Counted from the stretch's first letter, positions 23,490 through 36,700 are shown. The stretch is DNA of 64,000 nt from Dryocosmus kuriphilus (GCA_038277395.1 CM076192.1:16074987-16138986), one strand, 5' to 3'. The notes: generated by a model not told the origin, from the sequence alone. Program-made: numbers and translations.

Positions 23490-25384
23490 AATAAGTAAAT
23501 TATGTATTATGCTGTATTATGAGAAATAAAATGTTCTCTACTAGCCTACTGTTTACTCAGCCCTTTCTATGACACACTCCAATGTCTGATCATGATCATC
23601 GGTTGCAGAAAGTACCACCATAGCTTCCAACAATCTATGGCCGCATATTATTTTATATTTTTTAAACTTGAAAAACGAAAGGGCTTTTATATATAAAACT
23701 TTAATACAAAATATTAATCAATTCTTCTTGCTTTTTTAATGACACTATTGAACTTTTAAACTGGGAATTCTCGAATCGGTAAAGAACCGCTTGATTATCT
23801 AAAGACTGTGCTGAATAAGCAAAGGCGGGAAACTTTTCCAGCTAGGGAGGTGGGTCCACACCATCTCTTTCTTTCTTCTGTAGCCATACCTCAACCCACA
23901 TTCCGAAGTATCCCTTAAGTAACCCTTAAGTATCTATAACTGGTTTTACGAATCTATATACTTTTTTGAGCATATGTATTATTTCTTTAAACCCCTTAAA
24001 GTTCTTGTTTTCTTTGTTATGTAGAAAACATTATCATGGAAATATTATTACAGTAATATAAAAAATAATCATAATACAATAAAATTTTGTATCTTAATTA
24101 GTAGAATTAGTAATTGAATTAATTGCATATAACTGATAATTATTAAGAAAATGATTTCACTGCGTGAATTAGTAAGCGTCTTTATACTAAGCCATGCTCA
24201 GGGTATATCTGAAAAATGTTATACATGCGTGAATCTGTTTTAAAACATGTCTCAAATAGTTTTATTTCCCATCCCCTCTACCTACCCTAGCAGCTGATCA
24301 ACCCACCCAATTACAAAATAACCCCACTACTAAGAATTTACCATACTATCTATTTAACAACCTATCATAGTCAAAGAACCCTATATGAAGCGGGTTCAGA
24401 GTAAAATGTTTCAAAATATGGTGAAGCCTTCAGGCTCGGCCACTGAAATTGTTATCACCACATAATCTATTAGAGGTGATGGTGATTATACTTCTTCTTC
24501 AAACAATCTCATCCTAACTACATGGTATGCTCTCAATAAATCCTGCAGTAACAATGTGATACTAGCTTCGAACAAATCATAAAAATTGTAACTAACAAAC
24601 TACAAGGAATTACCTTTGGGGTGGCTACATGGGCTGAATTACTGAAGCAGCTTAATATCGTCGGCAAATATTTCGAAAAGGACAAACGACCTTCATCAAA
24701 CCCACAAGGTAAATGGCTACAAAGTGATGTTTACTACATCTTTTAGCCAGAAGACTATTTTTGTTGACCGCACACTTCAACCCCTTGTAGAATGTGAAAA
24801 TCGTGAATATACTTGTGAAATGAAAAAACAAAATGTGTATGTGCCTACGGTTGCTATAAAGAAAACCACTTTTATTAGTTTGAAAAATGTCATTTTGTGT
24901 GTGGACTAGTACGTTAGTATGCTGAAAGCAGTATGTGGCTTACTCGAAAGTTGCGTCTCTGAAATCGTAAAATCCTGCAAAGAACTACATTCAACTAGTA
25001 AGTTACAATAAGTGTAAAAATTTAATAAAAACTTTCTTGTTTGAAATTCTCATCACACAATAAATATATTTTTACATTCTCATCTCAAGGAGAAGGTATT
25101 AGTTTTATGTGAAAAATGACTTTCGCGGACTTCATGAAATCTCAACGTTTCCTGAACCCCTGAATCCGAAAAAACATGTTTTACGACGGTGTCTGTATGT
25201 TTTTTGTCGCTGTCGTTGTCCTTGTTGTTGCCTGTGAACACGATTACTTTCGAACGACTAATCGGATTGGATTGCGCTTTGATATACTTCTTTAAGGCGT
25301 GAAATGTAAGGGCGAGTTCGTCAAGCAGCGGTTTTTGACCAACAGTTCTGATTTTATCCATAATAATTTCTTTCTCAAAATCGA
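23490..25384. other. Unassigned AT-rich DNA
   Basis: No recognisable gene. A minus-strand 93-codon frame (25080-25361) begins MDKIRTVGQKPLLDELALTF and has plausible, non-repetitive composition but no motif I know. It ends at the border of the tandem repeat at 25385 and may be chance or a remnant. Plus-strand short frames near 24724-24909 have no support. Confidence 0.4.
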
Positions 25385-25835
25385 CAATTCAAATTGCCCG
25401 CCAAAATATTCAAGATACGAAAAAAATAATACTAAATACAGTTTTTCACCTTAAAATGATCTACAAATTTGCTTAAAACTATTATTTGATCCAACGCATA
25501 CGTAGTTATCCATCAAAAACGGTTTTCAGAAAATAAAAAAATCCATTTTGCGGCTAAACTATGCGAGATAAAAAAAACAGTGGAGAATAAAATTATTCAC
25601 CTTATGAAAGTCTACAAATTTTGTTTCAACCATGTGTTCATAAAATGCACGGATTTTGTGTTAATCGAGAAAACATTATTAAAAATAAGAAACTGTGTTT
25701 TCTTGCCAAACTATTAAAGATACGAAAAAAATGATAATAAACAAAGTTGTTCACCTCGAAAAGATCTAAAAATTTTGCATTTACCATTTTTCGATAAAAT
25801 GCACGGTTTTTGTTTTAATCGAAACCACCATGTTA
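25385..25835. repeat. ~152-bp tandem repeat, three diverged copies
   Basis: The phrase 'TTCACCTTNNNAARRTCTAMAAATTT' recurs at about 25445, 25598 and 25751, preceded each time by a GATACGAAAAAAAT-like block. Copies 2 and 3 also share AAAATGCACGGWTTTTGTKT. The spacing is about 152 bp. This looks like a small or decayed satellite just outside the left LTR of element A. Confidence 0.65.
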
Positions 25836-25864
25836 TGAGACTGTAAAGCCCCCTGAAAAATAGG

Positions 25865-26324
25865 TGTTACATAGCCATTTACCGAATGGTGACAGGTGAT
25901 TAGTTCCAAAAAGCGTCACACTGACAGGTAATTAGAAGTAGATAAGGGGGAGTTCTGGATGGACTAGTGTTAGTGTGTGTGTGTGTATGTGTGAGAGTGG
26001 GCGCGAGTTCGTGTGTGTCGGTGTGAGCATGCGAACATACCTGTGTGTGTCCGAGTGATATTGCCTTCCTAACATATCACATTATTAACATTTTTTGTAA
26101 ATAAGTATGATAAAATATTTTCACTCATCCTCTAAAGCTGCTGTCTAAAATAATTTGTGATTAACTTAAAACTATTTTCCCTTTTATTATGCAAGTAGAA
26201 AGGTCATGAAACCTGCCTTACTGAAATTTCTATAAGAGGGACCACATGTGGGCCCACGTATGCTAGAGGCACGTACCGTTCAGAATAGTGGGGATTTAGG
26301 GGTGAGATTTGATTGCTCGTAACA
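25865..26324 (-). repeat. Element A 3' LTR
   Basis: On the minus strand it starts TGTTACGAGCAATCAAATC and ends ...ATGTAACA. The first ~80 bases (26245-26324), including the GTGGGCCCAC palindrome, match the LTR at 62511-62591. The remainder, including a GT-rich microsatellite (25974-26055), does not. The polypurine tract lies immediately outside it at 26325. Confidence 0.7.
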
Positions 26325-26335
26325 CCCCCCTTTTT
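26325..26335 (-). promoter_or_regulatory. Element A polypurine tract
   Basis: The minus strand reads AAAAAGGGGGG directly before the LTR start TGTTAC. This is the expected primer site for plus-strand DNA synthesis and fixes the element's orientation. Confidence 0.75.
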
Positions 26336-27822
26336 AGACAAGTTTTGGTCCTCCAAAATCTACAATTTTACTCTTTTAGGTTTGATTGTAATACCTGTTT
26401 CCAGTAGCAGGCGAACGCTTGCAGCATAAGTTACTACATGCGGTTGTATGTCATTTTTGTTCTTTATACAAAATAGGCAGATTTTTTTAGGAATACAATT
26501 GGCCTTTAAGTTTGTCTAGATCTTGGTGTTCGTAATTTACATCGTAGGTAACATTTATCGTATAGGTTTGTTTATTCTCCAAATGCCTGGGTAAATCTAA
26601 TTTGTCGTAGTCGTTATACAGCTGGGAATTTTCTCCACTAATCAGAGTACTAGCTTTGACGACTATATTTTTTACTTTTTTCCCACATACGATGTCTAAA
26701 TTAATATCTACAGTCAGTATGATTATGTATCCGTCACGAGTAGGGACAAAAGTTTCTTTATGCAGAATGTAAGGGGAAAAAGTACAAGAGGGTGTCGCAT
26801 ATCGTCTTAAAAGACTTGCTTCGCAATTTTTACTTTCTGATAACTTGATGTTTGGTTGGTTTCGCTTTCAAATAAGGTATTCACTAACAGTTTTACATTT
26901 ATCTATAGTAACTTTGTCTGTTGGTACATAGGAGTCGCGATAGTGGATTACATATTCCTTCGTTCGGGGACGATGGATAGGAACACACTAGCAGTTTTCT
27001 CAGGGATTAGAATTATGTGTTTCAATATGCCTTCCTCCTTTTCTAAAACAGGGATATCTAGGATGTAGGTAAACAATCCTTGTACCACGGCTACTGTTAG
27101 TTTGCTGATGTCGATCAGATGCTGATAGTTTGATTCGTCGTTATCAAAGTGATGACGTATGCGATGTTTTTCCTCGAATTTTCCCATAGCTGATTTTAGT
27201 ATTTTGGGTGTTAAGATTTGTGGATGTACTACCCCGTGCTTACCGTCATTGATAGCGTTAATGGCTGTATTGATGTCATCATCCATTTCATCGATCAGAA
27301 GAGTAGCCAACATCAATTTGGAATTTACAAAAGAATTCACGGTATCAGCGTTTACTCCGAAGCCAAGGCTTCAAAGAGCATCTGATTCAGCGTTTACTTT
27401 TCCTTTCAGGTTTTTATAATCCGTTTATGAGGAGTCAGGTATGAGCTTGAGGATTTTAGTGGCTTATTCAGGATGTCGGCTAGTTGTTTGTTTTCTTTAT
27501 AAATGTTGTCGAACTCGTTGTTTATTTGCTCTAGATCCTTGTCGCTCATCGTTCCGAACAATGTTTTAGAGATGTCACCCACGAAATTGACCAACCCCCT
27601 TTTTGCACGTTGCTTTCCTAAGAGTTTATGTAAAATTTTTATTTTGGATTGAAGCCTATTGTATCCACCTCTCGTTAATTTGAACTCGTATATGGGTGTG
27701 CATTCTTTTCCATAAGCTGTTTCAGCTAGCTGTAAAGTATAGTCTACCGCTGAGACACGTTGCTCGGTGGTGGTCATATTGATTCCTCTTATCAGTCGCC
27801 ATTCTTCATGAAGAAAGTGCAC
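26336..27822 (-). pseudogene. Element A envelope gene (errantivirus/F-type), broken
   Basis: The open piece 27822-27406 contains the diagnostic furin-type cleavage site RAKR (residues 72-75) followed at once by a hydrophobic, fusion-peptide-like GLVNFVGDISKTLFGT. This is the arrangement shared by insect errantivirus envelopes and baculovirus F proteins, which mediate membrane fusion. The second piece, 27340-26948, continues in another frame with ILDIPVLEKEEG, similar in position to the env of element B. The rest, down to the polypurine tract, is degenerate. The N-terminal part before 27822 is short, so the signal peptide is not seen. The gene is interrupted by frameshifts near 27400 and 26945. 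Confidence 0.8.
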
Positions 27823-27849
27823 CCTGTTTTCCTCCTCTACGAATACGTT

Positions 27850-29363
27850 TCATTTTAGCTCAGTGAGGAAAAGTTGGCTTGAATCCCTATCACTAGGGCT
27901 AGGACCACTACTATCTTGGACATTGTCTGAAACATAAAACGGCATAACTTGATCTATGTGGATGCTATTAATTTTGCCCTTATAATTTAAGATCAAGTTG
28001 TTGTTATCTACTAGTTGTATTTTTGTGCCTGGGCATTTCCAGCTGAGCTCCAATTTGTTTAACATGTTGTTATTTTTCCGTTTAACTAAGTCTCCAATTT
28101 GATAGAGTGGATGTGTTCGCGTTATATTTTCATCCAACCTTCTTTTAGGCTTCTCTTGTTGTAGCTGGATCCTCTCTTTAGCCTTTTGTATATCTTTTTC
28201 ATGTTTGGCTTTCCATTTCCGTATTAGGTGGCTGTAGGTGAGTGTGGGTAATCGGGCTAATGTCGAGGGAAGGTTTAGATCTCTTCCAAAGGTCATCTCG
28301 AAGGGTGAAAGTCTCGTCGTCTCGTTCCTGGTAGTGGTTATCGCGAAGTTTATGAACTTGATGTTTTCATCCCACTCGTTATTATTTTCTGCCATCAAAG
28401 TCTTAATCATATTTTTTAATGTCGAATGCATTCATTTTATATTTCCGTTTGCCTGAGGGTGGAATGCAGTAGTTTTAATGTGCCTAATTTTAAATATCTC
28501 TTCAAACTGTTGTACTAGTTCTGACAAGAAATTCTGTCCTTGATCAGTCAGAATGATCTGTGGTGCCCCAAATACGTAGATGTAATGTTCCATTAAATTA
28601 TCGAGGATGCTTTTAGAATTTTCATTTTTCATTGGTAGTAGTAAAGTGTATCGCGTTAATCTGTCTGGATACTCAAAATATACTTATTTCCGCTCATTGT
28701 CTCTGGTAACGGGCCGAATATATCCATGGCTACTTTCTCATGCGGGTTTAGGGGAATATCGGGGATAATACCTGTGGCCTCGTTTGTTATCCTAAATGCC
28801 TTTTGTAGTTGGCATATAGGGCATGATTTGACGTACCTTTTAATTTCTTCGTCCATTCCTGCCCATTCTACTTTTACTCTTGTTTTGCTAATGGTATTGT
28901 TTTCTCCCAATTGATCACCATGAGCTTCTCTCATTACTTTTTCCTTTTCTTGTTTAGTTAGTTCGCGAGTTTTATTAAAACACAAGTGAAAACTGGAGTC
29001 TGCGTAGTAGTTGGACAAGTAGTGGATCATTTCTACTATTTCTTCTCTTTCGATAGGCCCAAACATAGGGTCTCCGAAGTGCAGTCGTATTATAGTTAGT
29101 TTCTTGTTCTCGAAATCATCTATCAACCAACCTAGGTGCCTTAGCCATTCTTCCTCATTATAATTTGGCATATTATCCCTGTCAATCCTTTTCCACAATT
29201 TTACGGCTGCACTTCGTTTAACTTTTACCCTTTCATTTGTCACCGGGTTTGCTTTCCACTCCAGGTAATTATCAAATAGGTTGGAATCCTGCTCATTGTG
29301 TTTTAGACTTCCTGATTCATCCTCAGTTGATTCTTCCGTTGATTCCTCAGAAGACTCGCTCAT
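27850..29363 (-). pseudogene. Element A integrase
   Basis: 29363-28656 starts with an acidic Ser/Glu-rich linker. It carries the integrase zinc-binding region (REAHGDQLG ... CPICQLQKAF) and the first core strand with a catalytic Asp (VAMDIFGPLPE). 28632-28432 carries the second Asp (ILTDQGQNF) and ends at a stop where the catalytic-Glu segment is expected (HPQANGNIK then stop). 28431-27850 holds the C-terminal region, with FEMTFGRDLNLP and a GDLVKRKNNN chromodomain-like/SH3-like part. The breaks near 28640 and 28432 make it inactive. Confidence 0.85.
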
Positions 29364-29627
29364 TTTCCTTCAGGTAATTTAATTTTGATCTTGCTGTTGA
29401 CTATCTCATTACCAGTGATTGTGACCTTAGGTTCATTGCGCTTGGGGGTATTTAATTCACTCTCGTGGAAGTTTCGAGTATTTTTATGTTGGGTAATTTG
29501 TCCTCTAGTGTGATTTCTTTTCCCACTTGTCTGTGTCTTCTAGATCTCTACTGAGTACGTCTGGACTGGTAATCGGGAATAGTCTAGATAAACAGTCCGC
29601 AGCTTTATTCTCTATACCTTTAACATA

Positions 29628-30639
29628 CTAAACTTCATACTTGTATTGTTCTAATCTGAGTCTCCACCTCAGTAGGCGCGAGCTTGGGTCTTTGACGTTA
29701 TGGAGCCAAATCAAGGCCTTGTGATCCGTCTGAATTGTAAATTTTTTTCCTAGTAGGTATTTACGGAGACGTCTGACCGCCCATACGATGGCTAACAATT
29801 CCTTTTCACTAGTGGTATAATTTTCTTCTGCCTTGTTCAATATTCTTGATATAAACAGGCATGGGTGTCCGTTCTGTGATAGTACTGCACCTAATCCAAG
29901 GTTGGATGCGTCTGTGGTGAGCAAAAAAGTTTTCTTGAAGTTCGGGAATCGTAGTACTGGTGCTGAGCATAGAGCGTTCTTTAGTTGTTCGAAACTTTCA
30001 GTGCATTTGGGTGTCCAGTCGAATATGGTCTCTTTTTGGGTTATCTTAGTCAGACGTCTTGCTATACTAGAGAAGTTTTTTATAAATTTTCTATAGTATC
30101 CTGTCAAACCCAAGAAGGACTGAATTTCCTTCACTGTGGTAGGGATTTTAAAGTTCTTCACCGCTTGGGTTTTTGATAGATTTGGTTTGACTCCATCCTT
30201 GGTGAGTAGATGGCCTAAATACTCAAGTTCTGGTCGTATATGCTCCCATTTGGTTGGTTCTAATTTTAGTCCTAATGCCTTTATTCTTTCAAACACTTTA
30301 ATCAAATTTTGGTTGTGCTCTTCTAGGGGTTTTCCGATAATTACTATGTCGTCTATGTATACAAAGCATTCTTTGCCAATTAGACCTCTGAAGGCGTTGT
30401 CCATCATTCTCTGGAATATAGCTGGTGCATTTTTTAGGCCGAAAGGCATACGATTGTGTGTTCTTAGTGGCCTTAAGATGTTGAAAATGCAGTATATTTT
30501 TTGGATGCCTCGTTCATTGGAATTTGGTGGAAACCTGCACTCATATCAAAAGCGGAGAAAAACCTCGCTTGTCCTAATTGGTCGAGAATATCATCGATAA
30601 CAGGCAAGGGATACGCATCTTGGTCGGTACCCTTATTAA
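29628..30639 (-). pseudogene. Element A reverse transcriptase (3' part) and RNase H
   Basis: Starts at the element B insertion point, within the fingers/palm region (QDAYPLPVIDDILDQL), with a break before 30449. The 273-residue open part begins MPFGLKNAPAIFQRMM and has the catalytic FVYIDDIVII, LGLTGYYRKFI, and the intrinsic RNase H with TTDASNLGLGAVL, EKELLAIVWAV and TDHKALIWL. These are canonical Ty3/gypsy motifs. A stop follows at 29628; the remainder before the integrase is degenerate. The upstream part of the domain is on the far side of element B at 58830. Confidence 0.9.
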
Positions 30640-31794
30640 TGTTACGTTCCACTAGGAGAAAATAGTTTTCATTTCATTTAGTTCTTATTTTCTTCTAAGA
30701 AGTCCGGAGGTCCAAAATGCCAATCCCTATGATGTTCCTAAGAATTTTTTATATTTGTGAGATCGTTGCTTCGCTCTCTTCTGACTGAAGAGGCCATCAC
30801 TGTAGTTAGCTTACCGACCCGGGAATAGATTTAAATAAATTCGAACCACAGTTGAGATAAAACAGATAGAAAGTATGCCTTTTTCAATTTTATTTTTAAA
30901 CTACTAAACAATAATTTCTACATTTGCTAACTCTACCTAAAACTACCACCTCTATTTCCTTAGGTAGAAAATAGGGCAGGCACTAAAACTCTGGGTAGAG
31001 AGAGAGAAAATTCAATCGAAGGGTAAGGTAATAACTGTAACATACCTGTTGTAATTTGTAATTCACCCTCTTCTCCCTTCACCGTCCGTAGGTTCGAACG
31101 TTTCACTCTCCGCACCTTCGTCCGCTTATCCTTCTGTTATTCGTTCTGTCCTTGTCAGTTTCACTCTCTTATCCGTTTCTGTCCTTGTCTGGTATCAAGC
31201 GCCACTTTAACTTGACTCCTTAACCGTTTCCGTATTCGGTTTGCAACTTGATTCCTTATTACTCCCGAAGACCGTTTTCCGTTTGCTGGATTTTTGTTTC
31301 TTAGAGAAATAAAAATCCTAATTACTTATTGGCAAAGATTCTCTTTTTATGTCTACATCCGTCTCGTATTTCGTTCTGTACCGTCACTGTTGCATGAAAA
31401 AAAAAAAGGGAACGATGGAGCGAAGAGGAGAACACTCAAAACACGAGGCCAAACCACGGACGGGCAAGGGAAAAGCAGCGAAGTGCTTTTCCTTCAAACT
31501 TCTTGTCGAGGCAAAGAAGAATGAAGAACTGCCCTGAGAATTTTTAGTGTGATTTGCTCGAAGGTTCGAATGCATCGGTGGAGTAGGGCATTATAGCAAG
31601 CATTGCTAAATTTTATTGGCTGAACGTTGTCAAGCGACAATTTGGGAACCAACTATTGAATGACGATATGTTGGGAATTGCTGACTTATCAAAATATCTG
31701 CCTTCCATAAAATGACTTACAGACACCTTTGATTCTCTGCTTCCTTTCTCTCTCTTTGTCACGAACAACTTACGCTTAGCATTCAAGACTATCA

Positions 31795-31859
<65 letters not shown>

Positions 31860-32009
31860 GAATTGATTAGTCCTTCACTTACCTGCTCAGCACTTTATTC
31901 CGAGCATCGAAGGTGTTGGTTCATGGCACCAGTGTCACCGGATGCTCGGGTTACGAGTTGATTAACATATTTTAGAGTAATTACTTTAATTCCTAGGGGG
32001 CTCGTAACA
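30640..32009 (-). repeat. Element B 3' LTR
   Basis: 1370 bp, bounded by TGTTAC/GTAACA. It differs from the copy at 57472-58825 mainly in the length of a (TA)n tract at about 31797-31855 and a handful of substitutions. Short open frames inside (31294-31575) recur in both copies only because the LTR does; I do not call them genes. Confidence 0.95.
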
Positions 32010-32021
32010 ACCCACCCCGGT
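32010..32021 (-). promoter_or_regulatory. Element B polypurine tract
   Basis: The minus strand reads CGGGGTGGGT immediately before the LTR, an acceptable though interrupted polypurine tract. It agrees with the minus orientation set by the genes. Confidence 0.5.
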
Positions 32022-32220
32022 TATTTACTATCGTCCTCGATAGTGCGGGCAGCGAAGGACTAATTTTTGCAGTATTTCTATTTGAGTTCTAATGGATGTA
32101 ATATTCTTAGAGTCTCTATCATTGTTTATTATTATCTTAATGTCTAACACCTTGGTAAAGAATAAAAGAAACAATAGGCCCTACACACAGATTGTGCACT
32201 ACACTACACTTTGGGACTGC

Positions 32221-33715
32221 TCACATTGGCTGGAGTTTCTGCATCGGTAGTAGGATAGGGGTGCTTAGCTGCAGTGGAGCCGTCTGGGAAGGTGACTGTA
32301 GCGTGGACGGCGAGCCTCGATTTTGGGATTGGTGTACCTCGGCGTTGGTGTGGACCACTTCATACAATGGTTCGACTCTTTCAGGAGATTGGCTTTTAGG
32401 CGTGACCTTTGATACCATTCTCAATTTTTTTTGGGAGCACTTGGAGGTTAGGGCAGCAATGAACATAGTAGCCACTGTGCTTAAATGCCCTCGGGCGAGG
32501 TACATTATTATGCCTAGGGCTAAAGATCCTACCCCCACATATGGTCCATGAACCAAAATTTTGTGGCGTTCTTGGTTCTCTTCGTTGTCCTGTAGAATTA
32601 CCAATTGCCTTTCAATTTGATCTAAAGATTGGTCCGCTCTCCAGTCCGTATCTTGCTTTGTTTTGTCATTCGCTGGTTTCAGTAAGTATGTTAATTTTTG
32701 TTGATGTTCTCCTAGTGCAGGCGATATCTTCTCCAAGTCTAAATGTAACGGTGCTTCGTAGGTGAATTCCGTTGGATCATTCCGTATGGGAACGCCAGGT
32801 AGATTTAGAGAGTCCATTCGTACCATGCATCCTGGCAGTACTCGTAGCAATCCGGATCCTTGGAGCTCGATGGATTCTGCTTTATGTCCTTGACAGACTA
32901 TTTCGGCCGTAGTAACGTCTGATAGAGAATAAATCCATCCTCCTAAGGTTTTTTATTATTCTTCTGTAGGGTCCTGGGTATGGGTATACTCGTATATTGC
33001 ATGTTTGCATTACTTCAAGTGATGGCCGCAACAAAAACTCGCTTTCACAAGTTTTGCAGAGGGCAGATTCGTAGATAGGTTGTAGTCCCTTGCATAGAAA
33101 GTAACTTTTGAGGTCCAAACAGCTTTCAAGATCTTCCTTCGTTAGTAGCAGGTACGTTCTTTTGGTTTCTTCTATCGCGATATACTCTGTCCTAGGTTGG
33201 ATATACGCTCTTCCAGTCCCGTTTTCCAAAATGGGTTGAAGTACCGGTACGGGATGCATTTGGTACAATGTGTATTCATTTTTGTTCTAAAAGGGGAATA
33301 TCCAGAGTAATTTTTAATTTCCCTTCGCTGGTTGTTATTGTGGTAGTAGCCACCTGGATGAGATTTTCTAGACTAATTGTTGGTCCAGATAGTGGAAACA
33401 TGACCTTGGGAGCGTGGTCCTGTATGTCTCTTAGAATCGGATTCAACTGTTCAGATGTAAGTAGCATAGTGTGTAGTTTTCCTTGCCGGGCTGAATGAAT
33501 GGAGTTCAATAGTTGGTTCGCAGCTCGAATGTAGTCATCTAAACCAGTTTCCATTGAAGTCAGAGTCTTCATCAGCATCTGTTGGTATTCTAGGTGGGTG
33601 CTAATTGAGTTGATATTATTGACCTGGTCAGCCAAATTCTTAAAATCCTGTTGTAATTGTTTATCATTAGCTTTCGCATGGGCGTGAAGTTTCTCTATTT
33701 CTGCTCTAACGATGT
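32221..33715 (-). pseudogene. Element B envelope gene, C-terminal part
   Basis: Continues the env reading frame that element C interrupts. 33715-33276 is a long helical region (heptads around residues 1-60 of the piece) ending ITLDIPLLEQK. 33268-32882 has clustered cysteines typical of the F-type ectodomain (CLDLKSYFLCKG, ALCKTCESEF). 32850-32221 holds CMVRMDSLNLPG, a hydrophobic membrane anchor around residues 103-133 (VGVGSLALGIIMYLA), then a Pro/Ser-rich cytoplasmic tail. Small frame changes near 33270 and 32870 separate the pieces. Overall this resembles a full-length envelope of the errantivirus/baculovirus F type. The N-terminal part lies at 46806-47365. Confidence 0.8.
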
Positions 33716-33719
33716 GAGT

Positions 33720-36700
33720 TGTGACGCTACTATTTTTGTGGTCTCCATAAATAGCGCACTAGGGACCCTAATCATCATAAATAAAATTAGACTACTTCTT
33801 TAATTTAAAAACACTATTTTTAACATCCTCTATACCTCAAATATAATAATTAGTCGGGCGCCAATCCTTTCTTGGGATAAGGGTGGGCTTATCCGACCAA
33901 AGTGAGCAAGGGCGATAAAATAAACGGAAGCTATGTTCCAGATAGAAAAGGGCCCAACTCGCTGAGTGCTAAGCGTTTCGGGTCAAGAGCCAAAAGATAC
34001 TCGGAACCTGCGTTCCAAAACAAAATGAAAAACAACTCATAGAACCTGCGTTCCAAAACTAGAAAGAAACACCCTGAACGCCAAGCATCTCAGCCAAAAG
34101 ACAAAATAGGCTCACAAACTTCGGTCAGACAGTCACACCCAGATTATATAAGTAAACCAAACCAAAAAAAATTATATCAAGAAGTATACACAAAAAAAAA
34201 AAAAGAGAAGAACCAACTGAGAGATAACTAAATGTACTGAAAAATAAAAGGTGCAAAAAAAAATGAAGTAACCGACAAATAAAATCTCAAAATATTAAAA
34301 TTAGGGTCGGCAAAAACAACTAGCTCAGCCTGAACACATAATGGTAGAGGGGCGGGTTACGTAATTACAAAGCTCATATTTTAGATATAATAGTTAATAA
34401 CAATTTATTCAATTCCTCAAAAGTGAAAAATTTTACAATGGGTCGACTACCGAAAGTCATAAGGAAACAACAGAATTGCGAACAAAAGAAACACGACTAT
34501 TAGCTAAAACAACAAGAAAAATAACAGAGTGGTCATGTCAGTAATAAAATAAAAAAAAAAGAACAAAGCTCTCAATTAGATAGGGGCCGCAGCATACATG
34601 GTAATAACACGTTATATAAGTCGCCACTCGGGAAGGGTCACAAGAGAAAAATAGGCGCAACAAAACAAGTAAGTCATATAAATGAGTCGCAAAATTATGG
34701 CTAACATAACGATTTTGGGATCAGGTTGAATTACATTAAAATTGGCCTAAGTTACTGGATTTAACGCGACACTACAATTTTGTTCGGCGGGAAAAAAAAA
34801 AAAAAGAGTAAAAAGAAGAACGGGGAATTTCATAAGTTCGGATAGGGTGCTCAATAAGATTATTGAATAAACGAAATCTTCCTAAATTTTGGGTGGGATC
34901 TCAACTAAATTATTTGACAAAGGGGTTTTCACAATTTTTGGGTATGATCTCAGTTAGATTATTAAACAAAGGGTTTTTCATAATTTTGGGTGGGATCTCA
35001 ACTAAATTATTTGACAAAGGGGTTTTCACAATTTTTGGGTATGATCTCAGTTAAATTATTAAACAAAGGGTTTTTCATAATTTTGGGTGGGATCTCAACT
35101 AAATTATTTGACAAAAGGGGTTTTCACAATTTTTGGGTAGGATCTCAATTCAATTATTAAACAAAGGGTTTTTCATAATTTTGGGTGGGATCTCAGCTAA
35201 ATTATTTGACAAAGGGGTTTTCACAATTTTTGGGTAGGATCTCAGTTAAATTATTAAACAAAGGGGTTTTCATAATTTTGGGTGGGATCTCAACTAAATT
35301 ATTTGACAAAGGGGTTTTCACAATTTTTGGGTATGATCTCAGTTAGATTATTAAACAAAGGGTTTTTCATAATTTTGGGTGGGATCTCAACTAAATTATT
35401 TGACAAAGGGGTTTTCACAATTTTTGGGTATGATCTCAGTTAAATTATTAAACAAAGGGTTTTTTCATAATTTTGGGTGGGATCTCAACTAAATTATTTG
35501 ACAAAAGGGGTTTTCACAATTTTTGGGTAGGATCTCAATTAAATTATTAAACAAAGGGTTTTTCATAATTTTGGGTGGGATCTCAGCTAAATTATTTGAC
35601 AAAGGGGTTTTCACAATTTTTGGGTAGGATCTCAGTTAAATTATTAAACAAAGGGTTTTTCATAATTTTGGGTGGGATCTCAACTAAATTATTTGACAAA
35701 GGGGTTTTCACAATTTTTGGGTATGATCTCAGTTAAATTATTAAACAAAGGGTTTTTCACACTTTTTGGGAAGGATCTCAGCTAAATTATTTAACAAAGG
35801 GTTTTTCATAATTTTGGGAGGGATCTCAGTTAGATTATTAAACAAAGGGGGCTTTCATAACTTTGGGAAGGATCTCGATTCGGACCGGGGGAGAAATTTG
35901 AGAGCACATAATAAATCAGAAAAGTCAGGTAGAAGAAACAGAAAAAAAAAGAAACATAGATTAAACACTTACGGAAACAACGTGGCGACCATTTCGGCGT
36001 TCGGCACTCCGGATTATCAAAGGGAACTTACGAACACATCACCTAACTTTATATAATACTCACTGAATTTTACTCTACTGAATAGTTTAGCCAAGGAGTG
36101 AACAAAATGAGAATGAGAATGTATTATTATAGGGTGAATGAAAGAGTTAATCCGAGGACTTGGCTAAACCATTCAACACGCGGTCCTACCTTCCTTTGTT
36201 GCTGGCGGTAGAGGCTTCGTTTTCGCACTTCGGTGCACACTTGAAAGACAGGAGGCGAGAGAGCGTCTACCGCACTTACAAGACAATAAGTATACCGTGA
36301 GGAATTTACAAAATTGGGGAAGGGCTGGTGCGTGTACGCCTAACTCCTTAGATTCGCAACGATCAAGAGAAGGATGGCTGATGAGGTCCGCTTCCGATTC
36401 GTCCATCCCATCTTCCTGTCCTTTCTCCGCCAGTCCTTATCAGCCGCCGTTGGGGAAGAGAGAGATTCCGAACTCCTTCGTTCTAGACTGAGTGAGAGGG
36501 TAGAGTCGTACTATTCCTACTTTTCATGGCCGGCTGTATCCTGGTTACAAGGTGGAGAGTGAAGAGCCCCTCTCTCCCTGCTGCAGTCAGGGAGTGAGCC
36601 ATCCCATGCTCCCACGAAAAGAAGTAAAACACAAAAAAAAATGTCTGTACTCACAGAATAATAACTTTTGGACGAAATCACCTATTCTTAATTAGAATTT

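Noticed and set aside
30136..30600. 154-codon plus-strand frame
   Set aside because: It is the antisense shadow of the element A reverse transcriptase.
31294..31575. Three overlapping short frames repeated at 58126-58407
   Set aside because: They are repeated only because they lie in the LTR of element B. Composition is ordinary and frames on both strands are equally open.
34850..35885. Regular ~48-bp repeats resembling a CRISPR array
   Set aside because: There are no unique spacers. Both halves of the period are repeated monomers, and the array lies inside a eukaryotic retrotransposon LTR present twice.
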